Positions 34,783-44,117 are shown, numbered from the stretch's first letter. The stretch is 64,000 nt of DNA from UBA7957 sp965224675 (GCA_965224675.1 CBDDAA010000002.1:992001-1056000), one strand, 5' to 3'. Translations and numbers: made by a program. Notes: generated by a model not told the origin, from the letters alone.

Positions 34783-35097
34783 ATGCTAAACTCTACTGCT
34801 ATAGAGACCATCACTCCATCGAGACATAATTTATCCGACATTGATCTGGACAAACTCAGTCGTGGTTTTATTCCAGCCTTTCGCGATCTAAGCAATGATG
34901 AAACGCATCTATCGACTACCGAAGATGGAGAAATTGCTGAGCAGCACCTGTTATTGAATCTGCCACTGGAATGGGTTGAAGAGTGGAATAATGAGGGGTA
35001 TGCTGTCAGCCTGAAACAAACCGTTATCCTTGGATATCTACGTGCCGGATCATTCTATACCTTGTTCGATTTACTTAATATAAAGTATGATGCGTAA
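34783..35097 (+). CDS. Small protein of unknown function at the end of the fliC-fliD block
   Basis: A 104-residue acidic protein that I do not recognise. The N-terminal 50 residues are polar. The C-terminal half is more structured (HLLLNLPLEWVEEWNNEGYA, then VILGYLRAGSFYTLFDLL), with aromatic residues that would fit a small binding domain. There is no signal peptide or membrane helix. It lies 180 bases after the fliT-like gene and converges with the PilZ gene 34 bases away. AAGGGACA precedes the ATG. Its place inside the flagellar locus suggests a motility link, but that is inference only. Confidence 0.5.
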   Translation: MLNSTAIETITPSRHNLSDIDLDKLSRGFIPAFRDLSNDETHLSTTEDGEIAEQHLLLNLPLEWVEEWNNEGYAVSLKQTVILGYLRAGSFYTLFDLLNIKYDA

Positions 35098-35131
35098 ACC
35101 TTGGCTGACAGAAAAATCGGCGATCAGGCTG

Positions 35132-35701
35132 CTAGGCAGTACGTTTACGGCGCAGCTGTTTAAGCTGACGCTGGTAGATATGTTTTATCAACGCCTCACG
35201 ATCCTCATCGTGTAGACAGGAAAACTCAACAGATACCAGAGATGGCTTACCAACAACTGATTTTACAGAAACAACTTTGGCAAATGCAAACAGCCTGATA
35301 TCAGCACTATCGATTAACAGAGAAACTTCAATACATGCACCTTTCTCCAGTAGTCGTTTATATTCAAATTGCATTCCGTTTGCTGAAAGGCTTATCTTTT
35401 GTTTATTACCCGCCTCACTGGACGTGTTGATAGCAGCCAGCCGCGAAGATACAAATTGAATCTGTGCTTCCAACAATTTTAAGTACTCTGCTATTTCAGG
35501 ATATTTTCTCTCAATAATGCGCATTTGCGGCAAATAGCGTTCAACGTCGTAAGTCAGGTGTGTCATCAGATCAAATTCGGATCTGCGTTTTTCAAAATAC
35601 TCGCTTTCATTACTGACCTGTTCAGGCGCGAGTATTGTTATTTGCACAATTGCCTGCTCGTTGATACGCAAAGCATTTCGATGATTTTTATTGATGCCCA
35701 T
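35132..35701 (-). CDS. PilZ-domain protein coupled to the stator operon
   Basis: PilZ domains bind cyclic di-GMP. Here the RxxxR motif is RNALR (residues 8-12), and the second motif, normally (D/N)xSxxG, appears as SLSANG (104-109), with Ser in place of the acidic residue. Between them lies an unusually long helical stretch (about 40-95) rather than the usual short link. The PilZ beta-strands follow (IEVSLLIDSADIRLFAFAKV) and then a basic C-terminal helix. The start codon overlaps the pomB stop as TAATG, so it is translated with the stators. A role as a c-di-GMP brake on the motor is plausible, by analogy with YcgR/FlgZ. Confidence 0.75.
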   Translation of the reverse strand: MGINKNHRNALRINEQAIVQITILAPEQVSNESEYFEKRRSEFDLMTHLTYDVERYLPQMRIIERKYPEIAEYLKLLEAQIQFVSSRLAAINTSSEAGNKQKISLSANGMQFEYKRLLEKGACIEVSLLIDSADIRLFAFAKVVSVKSVVGKPSLVSVEFSCLHDEDREALIKHIYQRQLKQLRRKRTA

Positions 35702-36579
35702 TACTGCACCTCTTCCATGTTCATTTCAACGTCGGATTCTGCTTCCATTGTCACTTTAGGTACAAACTCCTTCAGTTCATAGGGGTCCTGAGGATACTCA
35801 TCGTAACTGACAATTATCTCAACACGTCGGTTTTGTGCTCTGTTTTCAATTGAATCATTAGGTACAATAGAACGTGTATCAGCATATGCGCGTATCTCCA
35901 TCCTGGATGGATCGGTGTTTTTCACTTCTGCAAGGTAATGTACAACATTTGCCGATCGGGCAGCAGAAAGCACCCAGTTTGATGGAAACAAGCGGTTATG
36001 AATTGGAACATCATCGGTATGACCGGCTACAATAATACGGCCCTGAGAATCATTTAATACCGTTGATAATTGGTTAAGGATGGGGTAGAACTGTGACTGT
36101 AATTCTGCTCGCCCACTGGGAAATGAGTCATTCTCCCGAATTCTAACCCGTATTGAATTGGCCTCCATTACCAGGTCAAGAGAGCCTGCATTTATTTCTT
36201 TCTCCAGGGTCTTTACCATCACTTTTGCAAGTTCAATTACTTCTTTACGAATTACCGCATTTACACTGTCCAGGGTATTTCTGAAATCATCAATAGTGTG
36301 CTGGTTGATGATCTTTATCGGATTTGGATCTGGTTTGCCGGGTGAAAATTCTTTAGCAATAATACTGGTGCCTTTAGGAATATCTTTCGCCTTAATCTTC
36401 TTTTGCACACCAAACGCAAACTTCATGGAACCAGCTACTTGTTTGTATTTTTGTGCATCCATTTCAGAGAACGAAAGTAATAGCACAAAAAAACACATTA
36501 ACAATGACATCAAGTCTGCAAATGTGGCCATCCATGCTGGAGCACCGGCTTCGCATTCTTCACAAGATTCTTCTGACAT
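35701..36579 (-). CDS. pomB: Stator protein PomB/MotB
   Basis: The stator subunit that anchors to peptidoglycan and carries the ion-binding Asp. The N-terminal segment PAWMATFADLMSLLMCFFVL holds the Asp of the single transmembrane helix, followed by SFSEMDAQKYKQVAGSMKFAFG. This is very close to the sodium-type PomB pattern of Vibrio. The C-terminal OmpA-like domain (about 150-280) includes VAGHTDDVPI and ENRAQNRRVEII. A Na+ driving ion is an inference from the PomB-like sequence. It lies 17 bases downstream of pomA. Confidence 0.93.
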   Translation of the reverse strand: MSEESCEECEAGAPAWMATFADLMSLLMCFFVLLLSFSEMDAQKYKQVAGSMKFAFGVQKKIKAKDIPKGTSIIAKEFSPGKPDPNPIKIINQHTIDDFRNTLDSVNAVIRKEVIELAKVMVKTLEKEINAGSLDLVMEANSIRVRIRENDSFPSGRAELQSQFYPILNQLSTVLNDSQGRIIVAGHTDDVPIHNRLFPSNWVLSAARSANVVHYLAEVKNTDPSRMEIRAYADTRSIVPNDSIENRAQNRRVEIIVSYDEYPQDPYELKEFVPKVTMEAESDVEMNMEEVQ

Positions 36580-36596
36580 CCCTATCTACTCCAATA

Positions 36597-37364
36597 TCAG
36601 TCTTTCTTATTCAACATAGCTTCCCGCTGTTTTTCTGGCAAATAGGTTGTCAGTAGTTGTTGTAGGACACGTGGGTTTGTTCCTTCCTGAATACCAGATA
36701 TCGACTCGAGAATGAGAAGTTTATTGAGTCGCTCCTCGCTACTGACGGCTTTTAGTTTAGCTGCAATAGGTAATGCTATTGCATTAGCGATAATTGCACC
36801 GTATAGAGTGGTTAGAAGCGCCACCGCCATCGCCGGCCCAATGGACTTTGGATCATCCATATTTGCCAACATCTGCACCAAGCCAATCAAAGTACCAATC
36901 ATACCCATAGCCGGAGACGCCTCGGCTACCGATTTAAACATGGTAATGCCGGTCATCTGCCGGTCAAGCTCAAGGTTGATATCCTTGGACAGCATTTTTG
37001 TAACCACTTCACCGGAATGGCCATCGATACATAGTTTAATTCCGGTATCAAGAAAAGGGTCACTAATCTCCCGCGACTCCAAGGCCAGAATGCCTTCTTT
37101 TCGAGCGGTATCAGCAAGACTGATCGCTTCTTCTATCAGTGTATCCGGTTTGATTGATTTATGCATGAAGGCGCGAAGGGCGACTTTGAATGAACCGAGG
37201 AACTGGCCGAGAGATACCTGACTGAGCGTAACTGCAAACGTTCCTCCAATCACTACTACAATACTGGGTATATTTAGAAATGTACCGGCACTACCACCAA
37301 TAAAAATAGTGGAAATTATAACGCCCAAGGCACCGAATATTCCTAATATTGTGGCAATATCCAC
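36597..37364 (-). CDS. pomA: Stator protein PomA/MotA
   Basis: The four-helix stator subunit that contacts FliG. The N-terminus DIATILGIFGALGVIISTIF, with the segment PSIVVVIGGTFAVTL, and the later GMIGTLIGLVQMLANMDDPK and GPAMAVALLTTLYGAIIAN are typical of PomA. The length of 255 residues is normal. AAGGAG precedes the ATG. A 263-bp miniature element lies 53 bases upstream, so any promoter must be in the short gap or within the element. Confidence 0.94.
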   Translation of the reverse strand: MDIATILGIFGALGVIISTIFIGGSAGTFLNIPSIVVVIGGTFAVTLSQVSLGQFLGSFKVALRAFMHKSIKPDTLIEEAISLADTARKEGILALESREISDPFLDTGIKLCIDGHSGEVVTKMLSKDINLELDRQMTGITMFKSVAEASPAMGMIGTLIGLVQMLANMDDPKSIGPAMAVALLTTLYGAIIANAIALPIAAKLKAVSSEERLNKLLILESISGIQEGTNPRVLQQLLTTYLPEKQREAMLNKKD

Positions 37365-37417
37365 ATCAAACTCCTTTTTAATCCGTTAATTGATCCGCTT
37401 TCCATACCGCTACACTA

Positions 37418-37680
37418 GTACTCCGTCTACATTATATTGACGGATACAGAGCCAAGCTAAAGCGCAAAGACAAGGTACAGTGCGCAGGGAATGGTTAGCC
37501 CTTTCAAGCACTGTAACGCCGTATTTGCGCTTTAGCTTGGCTCCCTTCGGGCGAGCCAGAAAGCACTCATCCACGTTGTTCCAACTCTTGCCAAGGAAAC
37601 AACCATTACCGGCGAGTTGCGCCTAGTGGCTAAGCGCTTTCTGACTCGCTGTATCCGTCAATATAACGTAGACGGGGTAC
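37418..37680. mobile_element. IS630-related miniature inverted-repeat element (263 bp)
   Basis: A non-coding element flanked by TA on both sides (37416-37417 and 37681-37682). Terminal inverted repeats of 32 bases differ at two positions; the outer bases are GTACTCCGTCTAC on the left and the complement of GTACCCCGTCTAC on the right. These ends resemble those of the IS630-family element at 54978-56205 (GTACTCCATCAAC). Inside is a second perfect 20-base inverted repeat: 37449-37468 pairs with 37524-37543, so the transcript would form a long hairpin. The segment from 37553 (GAGCCAGAAAGC, then CTCATCCACGTTGTT) is shared with the short element at 60196-60261. It probably moves with the IS630 transposase in trans. 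Confidence 0.85.
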
Positions 37681-37757
37681 TAGTAGTGTTTCATCAGATT
37701 ATCATGCGAGAATTACGCCAAAGCTAATAATAGTGGACGTATTTTCAGGTGATTGAG

Positions 37758-38150
37758 CTATCCTAAAGCCGCTTTACGAATACCATGTATTGAAACCAAT
37801 AAATCCGCTTCAGTTTTTATCAAACCATAGTCGTCGATAATTTCCGCCGACGATGCTCCGGACCTGGCTGCATTTATTGCTTGCATATAAGCATCTGACT
37901 GTCCATCGTAGAGTTCCTTAACGATCAGATCAGCTTGTAACTGCTGGTATTCCTTGCCAAGTTCTTCAGTTTTATCAGTCAAAGAATTAAGTGACAGAAT
38001 GAGTGAGTCGTTCTGACTTCGAACCAATTCAATATTTTTTTTAAGTAAACCATTATTACGAGCCATAGAAAATAACAGCAGCAATAGCAGCAGGCAAATC
38101 ACACCGCCAATGATCATATAAACTGTTTCAATATTCTCTATGGTTAACAT
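37758..38150 (-). CDS. DUF2802 protein
   Basis: A 130-residue protein of unknown function. It has an N-terminal transmembrane helix (MIIGGVICLLLLLLLFSMA), a coiled-coil linker (about 35-85) and the C-terminal DUF2802 segment (INAARSGASSAEIIDDYGLI, then TEADLLVSIHG), which looks like a small helix-turn-helix-type fold. In Pseudomonas and relatives this gene follows cheW at the end of the fliA-cheYZAB-motCD-cheW operon. Here it stands 258 bases after flhF with no che gene in between. Confidence 0.8.
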   Translation of the reverse strand: MLTIENIETVYMIIGGVICLLLLLLLFSMARNNGLLKKNIELVRSQNDSLILSLNSLTDKTEELGKEYQQLQADLIVKELYDGQSDAYMQAINAARSGASSAEIIDDYGLIKTEADLLVSIHGIRKAALG

Positions 38151-38408
38151 CGTAATTATCGTTCCGAACAGGTCATTTATTGAAATCTCTCAACAACCTT
38201 TAACAACACGTATTCCAATTATCTGACAATAAAACAGATAGGCAAACTTAAAGCGTTCCGGGAGCTAACCTTTTCAATCGTATTTTTTATCAATTGATTT
38301 ATTTGCTTCACCCGATATCAATCAAAGCACAGATTATGCCTTTCCCAAGGATCGGAGTGATTGAAAAAATGTAAATGTTTTTAAGTACCTAGTGTAGATA
38401 AACTATTG

Positions 38409-39641
38409 CTAGTGCCAGATTTCAGAAAGCTGCCTTGAGTTTTGCAGCATGGAAAGCAGAATTTGATCATCCTTACTTTCACTGGTGGTTTTATTCAGAT
38501 GCATCGCCTTTGAGATTAATATGGCAGCATCTGCCCGATGCAAATCACTCGCTATATTCTGACCATCTGTCCAATAGGCCAAAGGGACATCATGCCTTAC
38601 AATACTTGTCAGCACATCACCCAAATGAACGGCGTCATCAAGTTTTGTCAATATCACGCCTTCAAGTTTCAACTTCGAGAAGCTATCAAGAATTCGTTCC
38701 ATTGCAGAGCGCTGCATAGTGGCTGCAATCGCAAGATAGTGATGTACATTCTCGATACTTTTCTTCATCCCAAACAGTTTTTCAGGTTGTCTCAGCTCTA
38801 CCTGCCCAAAACCTGCCGTATCGAGCAGTACAAGTTTTTTTTCTCTTAAAAGACTAAGCAATGAGTTTATTTCACCTGTTTCACGCACTCTGACTACCGA
38901 TACGCCGAGTAGTTTACCAAATGTTTCAAGTTGCGCTTGCGCACCAACTCTTGCATTATCGGCACAAACCAAGACCAAATCACGCGCATCGTTCTTTTGC
39001 AAAAAATGCGCGGCCAATTTTGCAACTGTTGTCGTCTTTCCTGCTCCAGTCGGACCATGTAAGACAACAACACCACTCAACGAAGAAACGTCGTATTCTT
39101 TGATTTTTATTGATTCTTTAAGTTTCACCAGCACTTTTCGTGAAGCAGTTTCCATATCATCATTGGCTTCAGTGCAAGAAACTAATTTTGTAATCAGATC
39201 CACTCCCAGCCCAATGCGCGAGAGTTTTTCAAATAACTCTGCACGTGCCTTGCTTTGTTGTCCCCAATGCCCTACCTTAATTGCTGAAATTTCAGCATCC
39301 AGCACATTACGCAATTTATTTATCTCAGCGCGCATATCGCTAATTTCAACAGCGTTGCTGACATCATCCAGTACAGCGGCAAATTCAGTTGTATCCGCTT
39401 GTTGTTTTTCCTCATGAACGATACCGCGATTCGCAACTTGGGATTCTTTTTGCATTTTTTTCTGTGAATTCACATCTGTTGACTGGAGAGTTGAAATATC
39501 ATCCAACCCATCTGATGCAATGATTTCAACACCATCATCCACTTTGCGGCTACTGATAATAATAGCCTCTGCACCTAGTGATTCCCGAACTAACTTAAGG
39601 GCCTTGTGATTGTCTTGTGCAACAAAACGTTTTAATTGCAT
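38409..39641 (-). CDS. flhF: FlhF, polar flagellar positioning GTPase
   Basis: An SRP-type GTPase that recruits FliF to the cell pole. The N-terminal segment MQLKRFVAQDNHKALKLV, with ESLGAEAIIISSRKV, is followed by a variable region and then the NG domain: P-loop VVLHGPTGAGKTTTVAKLAA at about 185-204, VLLDTAGFGQ and VILTKLDDAVHLGDVL. The length of 410 residues is normal. It starts 14 bases after flhA. The partner gene flhG does not follow but lies at 7.8 kb. Confidence 0.95.
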   Translation of the reverse strand: MQLKRFVAQDNHKALKLVRESLGAEAIIISSRKVDDGVEIIASDGLDDISTLQSTDVNSQKKMQKESQVANRGIVHEEKQQADTTEFAAVLDDVSNAVEISDMRAEINKLRNVLDAEISAIKVGHWGQQSKARAELFEKLSRIGLGVDLITKLVSCTEANDDMETASRKVLVKLKESIKIKEYDVSSLSGVVVLHGPTGAGKTTTVAKLAAHFLQKNDARDLVLVCADNARVGAQAQLETFGKLLGVSVVRVRETGEINSLLSLLREKKLVLLDTAGFGQVELRQPEKLFGMKKSIENVHHYLAIAATMQRSAMERILDSFSKLKLEGVILTKLDDAVHLGDVLTSIVRHDVPLAYWTDGQNIASDLHRADAAILISKAMHLNKTTSESKDDQILLSMLQNSRQLSEIWH

Positions 39642-39655
39642 AATAATATCCTATT

Positions 39656-41767
39656 CTACGTAGCCTGGACCATTGATGGGCTTGCTACATCATTTCCTAT
39701 GTTTGCGATTACCTTGAGTTGCTGGTTTTCCGATATTTCGTTGTAAGCCAATACTTTTAATCCGGGGATTGTATTTCTCATCAGTCGAGATAGCCACGGC
39801 CTCAACAGCGGATTAACCAATAATACGGCTGGATGTCCTTCTGCCTCCTGCTTTTGTGTAGTTTCTGCAAGTGAGCGATAGAATCGCTCTGCTAACCCAG
39901 GTTCCATACCAACACCACCTTCACTGCCTGAACTCAAGGATTTAAGCCAGATCTGATCCAATTCGGTGTCCAGAGTTATTACATTAAGCTCTTCATTCAT
40001 TCCATTTATCTGCCGGGTTATCATGCGACGAAGAGCAACACGCACCTTCGCGGTAAGGCTCTCGGCACCTGCATCATCCGATGCGTTCTCCGCCAGTGTT
40101 TCAGCAATCGTTCGCATATCCCGAATAGGAATACCCTCTTTAAGAAGGTTCTGCAATACTTTAACAAGAACAGGCATTGCCAGCACTTTTGGAACTAATC
40201 CTTCAACCAGTTTTGGTGCACTGCCAGACAATCTGTCCAGTAACTGTTGAACCTCTTCATGACCGAGCAGATCAGCTGCATTCTCCTGCAGGATTTTGCT
40301 CAAGTGTGTAGCAATAACCGTACTTGCATCTACCACGGTATAACCCAGTGATTGCGCATAGTCCCGCTGTGTTGAATCAATCCATATCGCATCCATACCA
40401 AACGCGGGGTCTTTAACGCTAATTCCATCGAGTGTCCCAAATACAGTACCCGGGTCAATCGCAAGTTCACGATCAGGATAAATCTCAGCTTCAGCCTCTG
40501 CAACACCAAGCAATGTAATGCGATAAGCTTCAGGTTTTAACGACAAGTTGTCTTTAATATGCACAGCATGGATTAAAAATCCTAATTCTTCGGTGAGTTT
40601 GCGTCGTACACCTTTAATCCTGTCCGGCAATTTACCCCCTTGTTTGAGATCAACCAATGAAATAAGTCGATAACCCACTTCAAGTCCCAATATATCTGCT
40701 GGCTGCACATCATCCCAACTTAAATCAGGGTTCTGTATTTTTTCAGTGTTGGCGTTTACGTCTTGCTCATCGGTATTTGTTACTGCAGATAATTTTGCTT
40801 TACGCCAAATAAAAAATGCCATTAATGAGGCAAGGCTCAAAAAAACCAAATTAGGCATCCCCGGTATAATCCCAAGCAATCCTATCACTACAGCGCTAAT
40901 TACCAACGAACGCTGATCACTAAAGATCTGTTGCGTGATCTGTTCACCCATATCTTGTGATTTTGATACGCGTGTGACTATGACTGCAGTCGCCATCGAC
41001 AAAAGCAACGAAGGTATCTGAGCAACCAATCCGTCACCAATCGTTAAAAGTGTATAGTTGTGCACAGCATCTGAAAAAGACAAATCATGCTGTCCAATCC
41101 CAATAGCAAATCCACCAATTATATTTATAAAGAGTATCAGTATCCCTGCTGTCGCATCACCTTTTACAAATTTGCTGGCACCATCCATAGAACCATAAAA
41201 ATCTGCTTCCTGCGCAACCTCTTGCCGACGCAGACTGGCCTCTTCCTGATCCACAAGTCCGGAATTCAGGTCGGCATCAATCGCCATTTGTTTACCTGGC
41301 ATAGCATCGAGAATGAATCGTGCACTTACTTCTGATACACGCCCTGCACCTTTTGTAACCACCAAAAAGTTAATAATAACCAATATCGAAAATACAACAA
41401 GACCAACTGCATAGTTACCACCAATAACAAAATCGCCAAATGACTCAATGACTGCCCCGGCCGCCGCAGTACCTGTATGCCCCTCTAACAACACAACTCT
41501 GGTAGATGCAATATTAAGTGATAAGCGTAGCATGGTTGCTATTAATAGGACGGTTGGAAAAGTTGAGAATTCAAGCGGGCGCAATGCGTAAATAGTAACT
41601 AACAGAACAATAAGAGAGAGAACTATATTGAAAGTAAAAAGTAAATCCAAGCCAAATGTCGGAATGGGTAACAACATCATTGACAGCATCATCATCACCA
41701 GTAATGGCGCCGCTACACTGCTAAATCCCCGCTCCTCAAGAAAAGATCCAAATCCATTTGTGTTCAT
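39656..41767 (-). CDS. flhA: FlhA, export gate protein
   Basis: The large membrane component of the flagellar type III export gate. The N-terminal half holds the transmembrane helices, and the FHIPEP-family signature is present (ARFILDAMPGKQMAIDADLN). The C-terminal cytoplasmic domain (about 350-700) binds export chaperones; ILQENAADLLGHEEVQQLLD is a typical stretch. The length of 703 residues is standard. Confidence 0.97.
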   Translation of the reverse strand: MNTNGFGSFLEERGFSSVAAPLLVMMMLSMMLLPIPTFGLDLLFTFNIVLSLIVLLVTIYALRPLEFSTFPTVLLIATMLRLSLNIASTRVVLLEGHTGTAAAGAVIESFGDFVIGGNYAVGLVVFSILVIINFLVVTKGAGRVSEVSARFILDAMPGKQMAIDADLNSGLVDQEEASLRRQEVAQEADFYGSMDGASKFVKGDATAGILILFINIIGGFAIGIGQHDLSFSDAVHNYTLLTIGDGLVAQIPSLLLSMATAVIVTRVSKSQDMGEQITQQIFSDQRSLVISAVVIGLLGIIPGMPNLVFLSLASLMAFFIWRKAKLSAVTNTDEQDVNANTEKIQNPDLSWDDVQPADILGLEVGYRLISLVDLKQGGKLPDRIKGVRRKLTEELGFLIHAVHIKDNLSLKPEAYRITLLGVAEAEAEIYPDRELAIDPGTVFGTLDGISVKDPAFGMDAIWIDSTQRDYAQSLGYTVVDASTVIATHLSKILQENAADLLGHEEVQQLLDRLSGSAPKLVEGLVPKVLAMPVLVKVLQNLLKEGIPIRDMRTIAETLAENASDDAGAESLTAKVRVALRRMITRQINGMNEELNVITLDTELDQIWLKSLSSGSEGGVGMEPGLAERFYRSLAETTQKQEAEGHPAVLLVNPLLRPWLSRLMRNTIPGLKVLAYNEISENQQLKVIANIGNDVASPSMVQAT

Positions 41768-41784
41768 AGTGTCAAACTCTCTAT

Positions 41785-42924
41785 TTACTCGTTACGTAAA
41801 AACTCTTCTGGGATAGGTAGATCAGTCGGTTTCGATGCTGGATTCTGCATAACCGCCACTTGTCCTTTTAGCTGGTAAACATAACTAAGAACCTGAGCAA
41901 CAGCTAAAAAGAGTTCTTCCGGTATTTCTTGTTCCAATTCGGTATGATGATACAAGGCACGTGCCAGAGGCGGTGCTTCAAATAGTAAAATATCATGTTC
42001 TAGTGCAATTTCTCTGATTTTTAGTGCCATATGATCGACACCTTTTGCCACCACTTTGGGTGCGGCCCCGACTTTTCCATCGTCATACTTAAGTGCAACC
42101 GAAAAGTGGGTCGGGTTAACAATCACGACATCTGCGTCTGGAACCTCTTGCATCATCCTTCTACTAGCAACTTCCATCTGCATACTTCGTATGCGTGATT
42201 TTAGTTCTGGATTGCCATTAGTTTCTTTGTTTTCCTCCTTCACTTCCTGACGAGTCATCTTCAGCTTTCTTTTATGATTCCATTTCTGATAAGGCACATC
42301 GATTATTGCCACCACGATCAGTGATACAGATAAGATCACAAACACTAAGGCCAGCAAGTGCATACCCGATTGAACGCCCGACAACAAAGGTTCTTGACCG
42401 AGGGTTATATATCTGTCTTTTAGGCTAAACACCAGAAATACAGTAACAGTACCGAGTAATACAATTTTTAATATCGCTTTAATAAGCTCCACTAATCCCT
42501 GGATACCAAACATTCGCTTGAACCCTGAGGCCGGATTGAGCTTATTGAATTTAGGGGCCATTGCTTTGCCGCTAAATGAAAGCCCACCCATAAACAGAGG
42601 TCCAACAAAAACAGCAATAAACATCAATAATAAAAAAGGTGTGAGTATCTTTAATGCTGCAATTGTGTTTATCTGCAAACCTTCCAGAATTTTCGCTTTG
42701 TTAAATGCCTGCATATGATTCAGTTGAAGATCATAGCTAATCAAAGAACGGAATTCGTTGCTAATCGAATCACCCAGAGCAACCAGTCCTACTACGGACA
42801 CCAGTAACATGACAACTGTGTTTAATTCTTTGGAACGTGGAATCTGTCCTTTGGCCCGTGCATCAAGCAGCCGTTTTGCTGATGGCTCCTCTGTGCGTTC
42901 TTGTGCACTTGACTGATCAGACAT
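41785..42924 (-). CDS. flhB: FlhB, export gate substrate-specificity switch
   Basis: A membrane protein with four helices and a cytoplasmic domain that cleaves itself at NPTH (DVVIVNPTHFSVALKYD, about residue 265) to switch export from hook to filament proteins. The N-terminus EERTEEPSAKRLLDARAKGQ-type pattern is present (QERTEEPSAKRLLDARAKGQ). ATG 42924 (MSDQSSAQE) is preferred to a TTG at 42933. The length is about 379 residues. Confidence 0.96.
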   Translation of the reverse strand: MSDQSSAQERTEEPSAKRLLDARAKGQIPRSKELNTVVMLLVSVVGLVALGDSISNEFRSLISYDLQLNHMQAFNKAKILEGLQINTIAALKILTPFLLLMFIAVFVGPLFMGGLSFSGKAMAPKFNKLNPASGFKRMFGIQGLVELIKAILKIVLLGTVTVFLVFSLKDRYITLGQEPLLSGVQSGMHLLALVFVILSVSLIVVAIIDVPYQKWNHKRKLKMTRQEVKEENKETNGNPELKSRIRSMQMEVASRRMMQEVPDADVVIVNPTHFSVALKYDDGKVGAAPKVVAKGVDHMALKIREIALEHDILLFEAPPLARALYHHTELEQEIPEELFLAVAQVLSYVYQLKGQVAVMQNPASKPTDLPIPEEFLRNE

Positions 42925-43020
42925 TACAGGCAATGAAATGCTGTAGCAATTTCACTTTCGCGTGTGTGCAAATAATCTTACACAGGCTCATTACATATCG
43001 CTGATCAGATTTGGTTGGCA

Positions 43021-43800
43021 TTAGGGCACTCCAGATATAATCTTACTGATATTAGAAAGCGCGCCTGCAAGCAGATTTTCCATATCAGGGACGAAGGCGG
43101 GTAAGCCTGCCAATATCGCTAAAAATCCAACCGTCATTGTAATAGGAAATCCAACAGAGAACACATTAAGCTGTGGTGCTGCCCTTGTCATTATACCCAT
43201 AACAACGTTAACTGTAAGCATTGCAATAATAGCCGGTAAAGCGATCTTGAGAGCACCTTCAAAGAGAACTTTCGACCATTCTAACAGGATCCATATCAGA
43301 TCTATTTCAAGTTTCATAGTGATAGGAAGGTATTTAAAACTATCAGCCATTAGTTGTAATATTGCATGATGGCCGTTAAGCACAAGAAACAAAAGTGTAG
43401 CCATCAGATTATAAAACTGCCCGACAACTGGAACCTGTGTTCCATTTTGCGGATCATTCATTAAGGCAAAACCAAGCCCCATGGTAACAGCTATGCTTTG
43501 TCCAGCCAGAATAATGGCGTTGAATACAATTGATAAGCTAAATCCCATTAATACGCCAATCAGAATTTGATTGAGTACAAGTAAAATTCCAGCTGAACCA
43601 AGTGGTTCAACTTTCGGGATTTCTCCAACCAGCGGAAGCATGGAAACGGTAATGAAGACAGCAAGAAGAACTCTTATCCTTGAAGGGACCTGTGATGTAC
43701 CCAACACCGGCACTAAACTCAAAAGAGCCGCCACTCTGAAGAATGGCCAGATGAAACTACCAACCCAAGCTGTAATATCAGCGGAGTTTAGAACCAACAT
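43021..43800 (-). CDS. fliR: FliR, export gate membrane protein
   Basis: A hydrophobic 259-residue component of the FliPQR export pore. Its pattern includes WPFFRVAALLSLVPVLGTSQ, VPSRIRVLLAVFIT and the segment LGFALMNDPQNGTQVPVVGQ. It starts 5 bases after fliQ and is followed by flhB after an 87-base gap. Confidence 0.95.
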   Translation of the reverse strand: MLVLNSADITAWVGSFIWPFFRVAALLSLVPVLGTSQVPSRIRVLLAVFITVSMLPLVGEIPKVEPLGSAGILLVLNQILIGVLMGFSLSIVFNAIILAGQSIAVTMGLGFALMNDPQNGTQVPVVGQFYNLMATLLFLVLNGHHAILQLMADSFKYLPITMKLEIDLIWILLEWSKVLFEGALKIALPAIIAMLTVNVVMGIMTRAAPQLNVFSVGFPITMTVGFLAILAGLPAFVPDMENLLAGALSNISKIISGVP

Positions 43801-43805
43801 CTATG

Positions 43806-44081
43806 TCAAAGACCTATGGCGACAGGCATGGTCTGGGTGATCAATGTCTGCGTGTAGGTCACCATGGTTGACAATATCCAGGGACCAAAAAAGAATAATA
43901 CCAGAACCAATACAAGTAATTTTGGAATAAAACTTAATGTCATTTCATTAACTTGTGTGGCAGCTTGAAACATTCCCACCAATAATCCAACCAGTAGTGC
44001 AGAGAGCAGCATCGGCGCCGCGATCATAACCGTCATAGTCAAAGCATCTTTACCAAGTGATATTACTGTATCCGGCGTCAT
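43806..44081 (-). CDS. fliQ: FliQ, export gate membrane protein
   Basis: A 91-residue protein with two transmembrane helices. The start MTPDTVISLGKDALTMTVMI, together with the segment GLLVGMFQAATQVNEMTLSF, is characteristic. It lies between fliP and fliR in the canonical order. Confidence 0.96.
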   Translation of the reverse strand: MTPDTVISLGKDALTMTVMIAAPMLLSALLVGLLVGMFQAATQVNEMTLSFIPKLLVLVLVLFFFGPWILSTMVTYTQTLITQTMPVAIGL

Positions 44082-44117
44082 GATTTATGAGTCCATTTAT
44101 TCAGCGTGGTTGCCGCC

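Noticed and set aside
37418..37680. Rho-independent terminator or attenuator as the sole explanation of the palindrome
   Set aside because: TA flanks and terminal repeats shared with the IS630-family element point to a mobile element; hairpin formation is a by-product.
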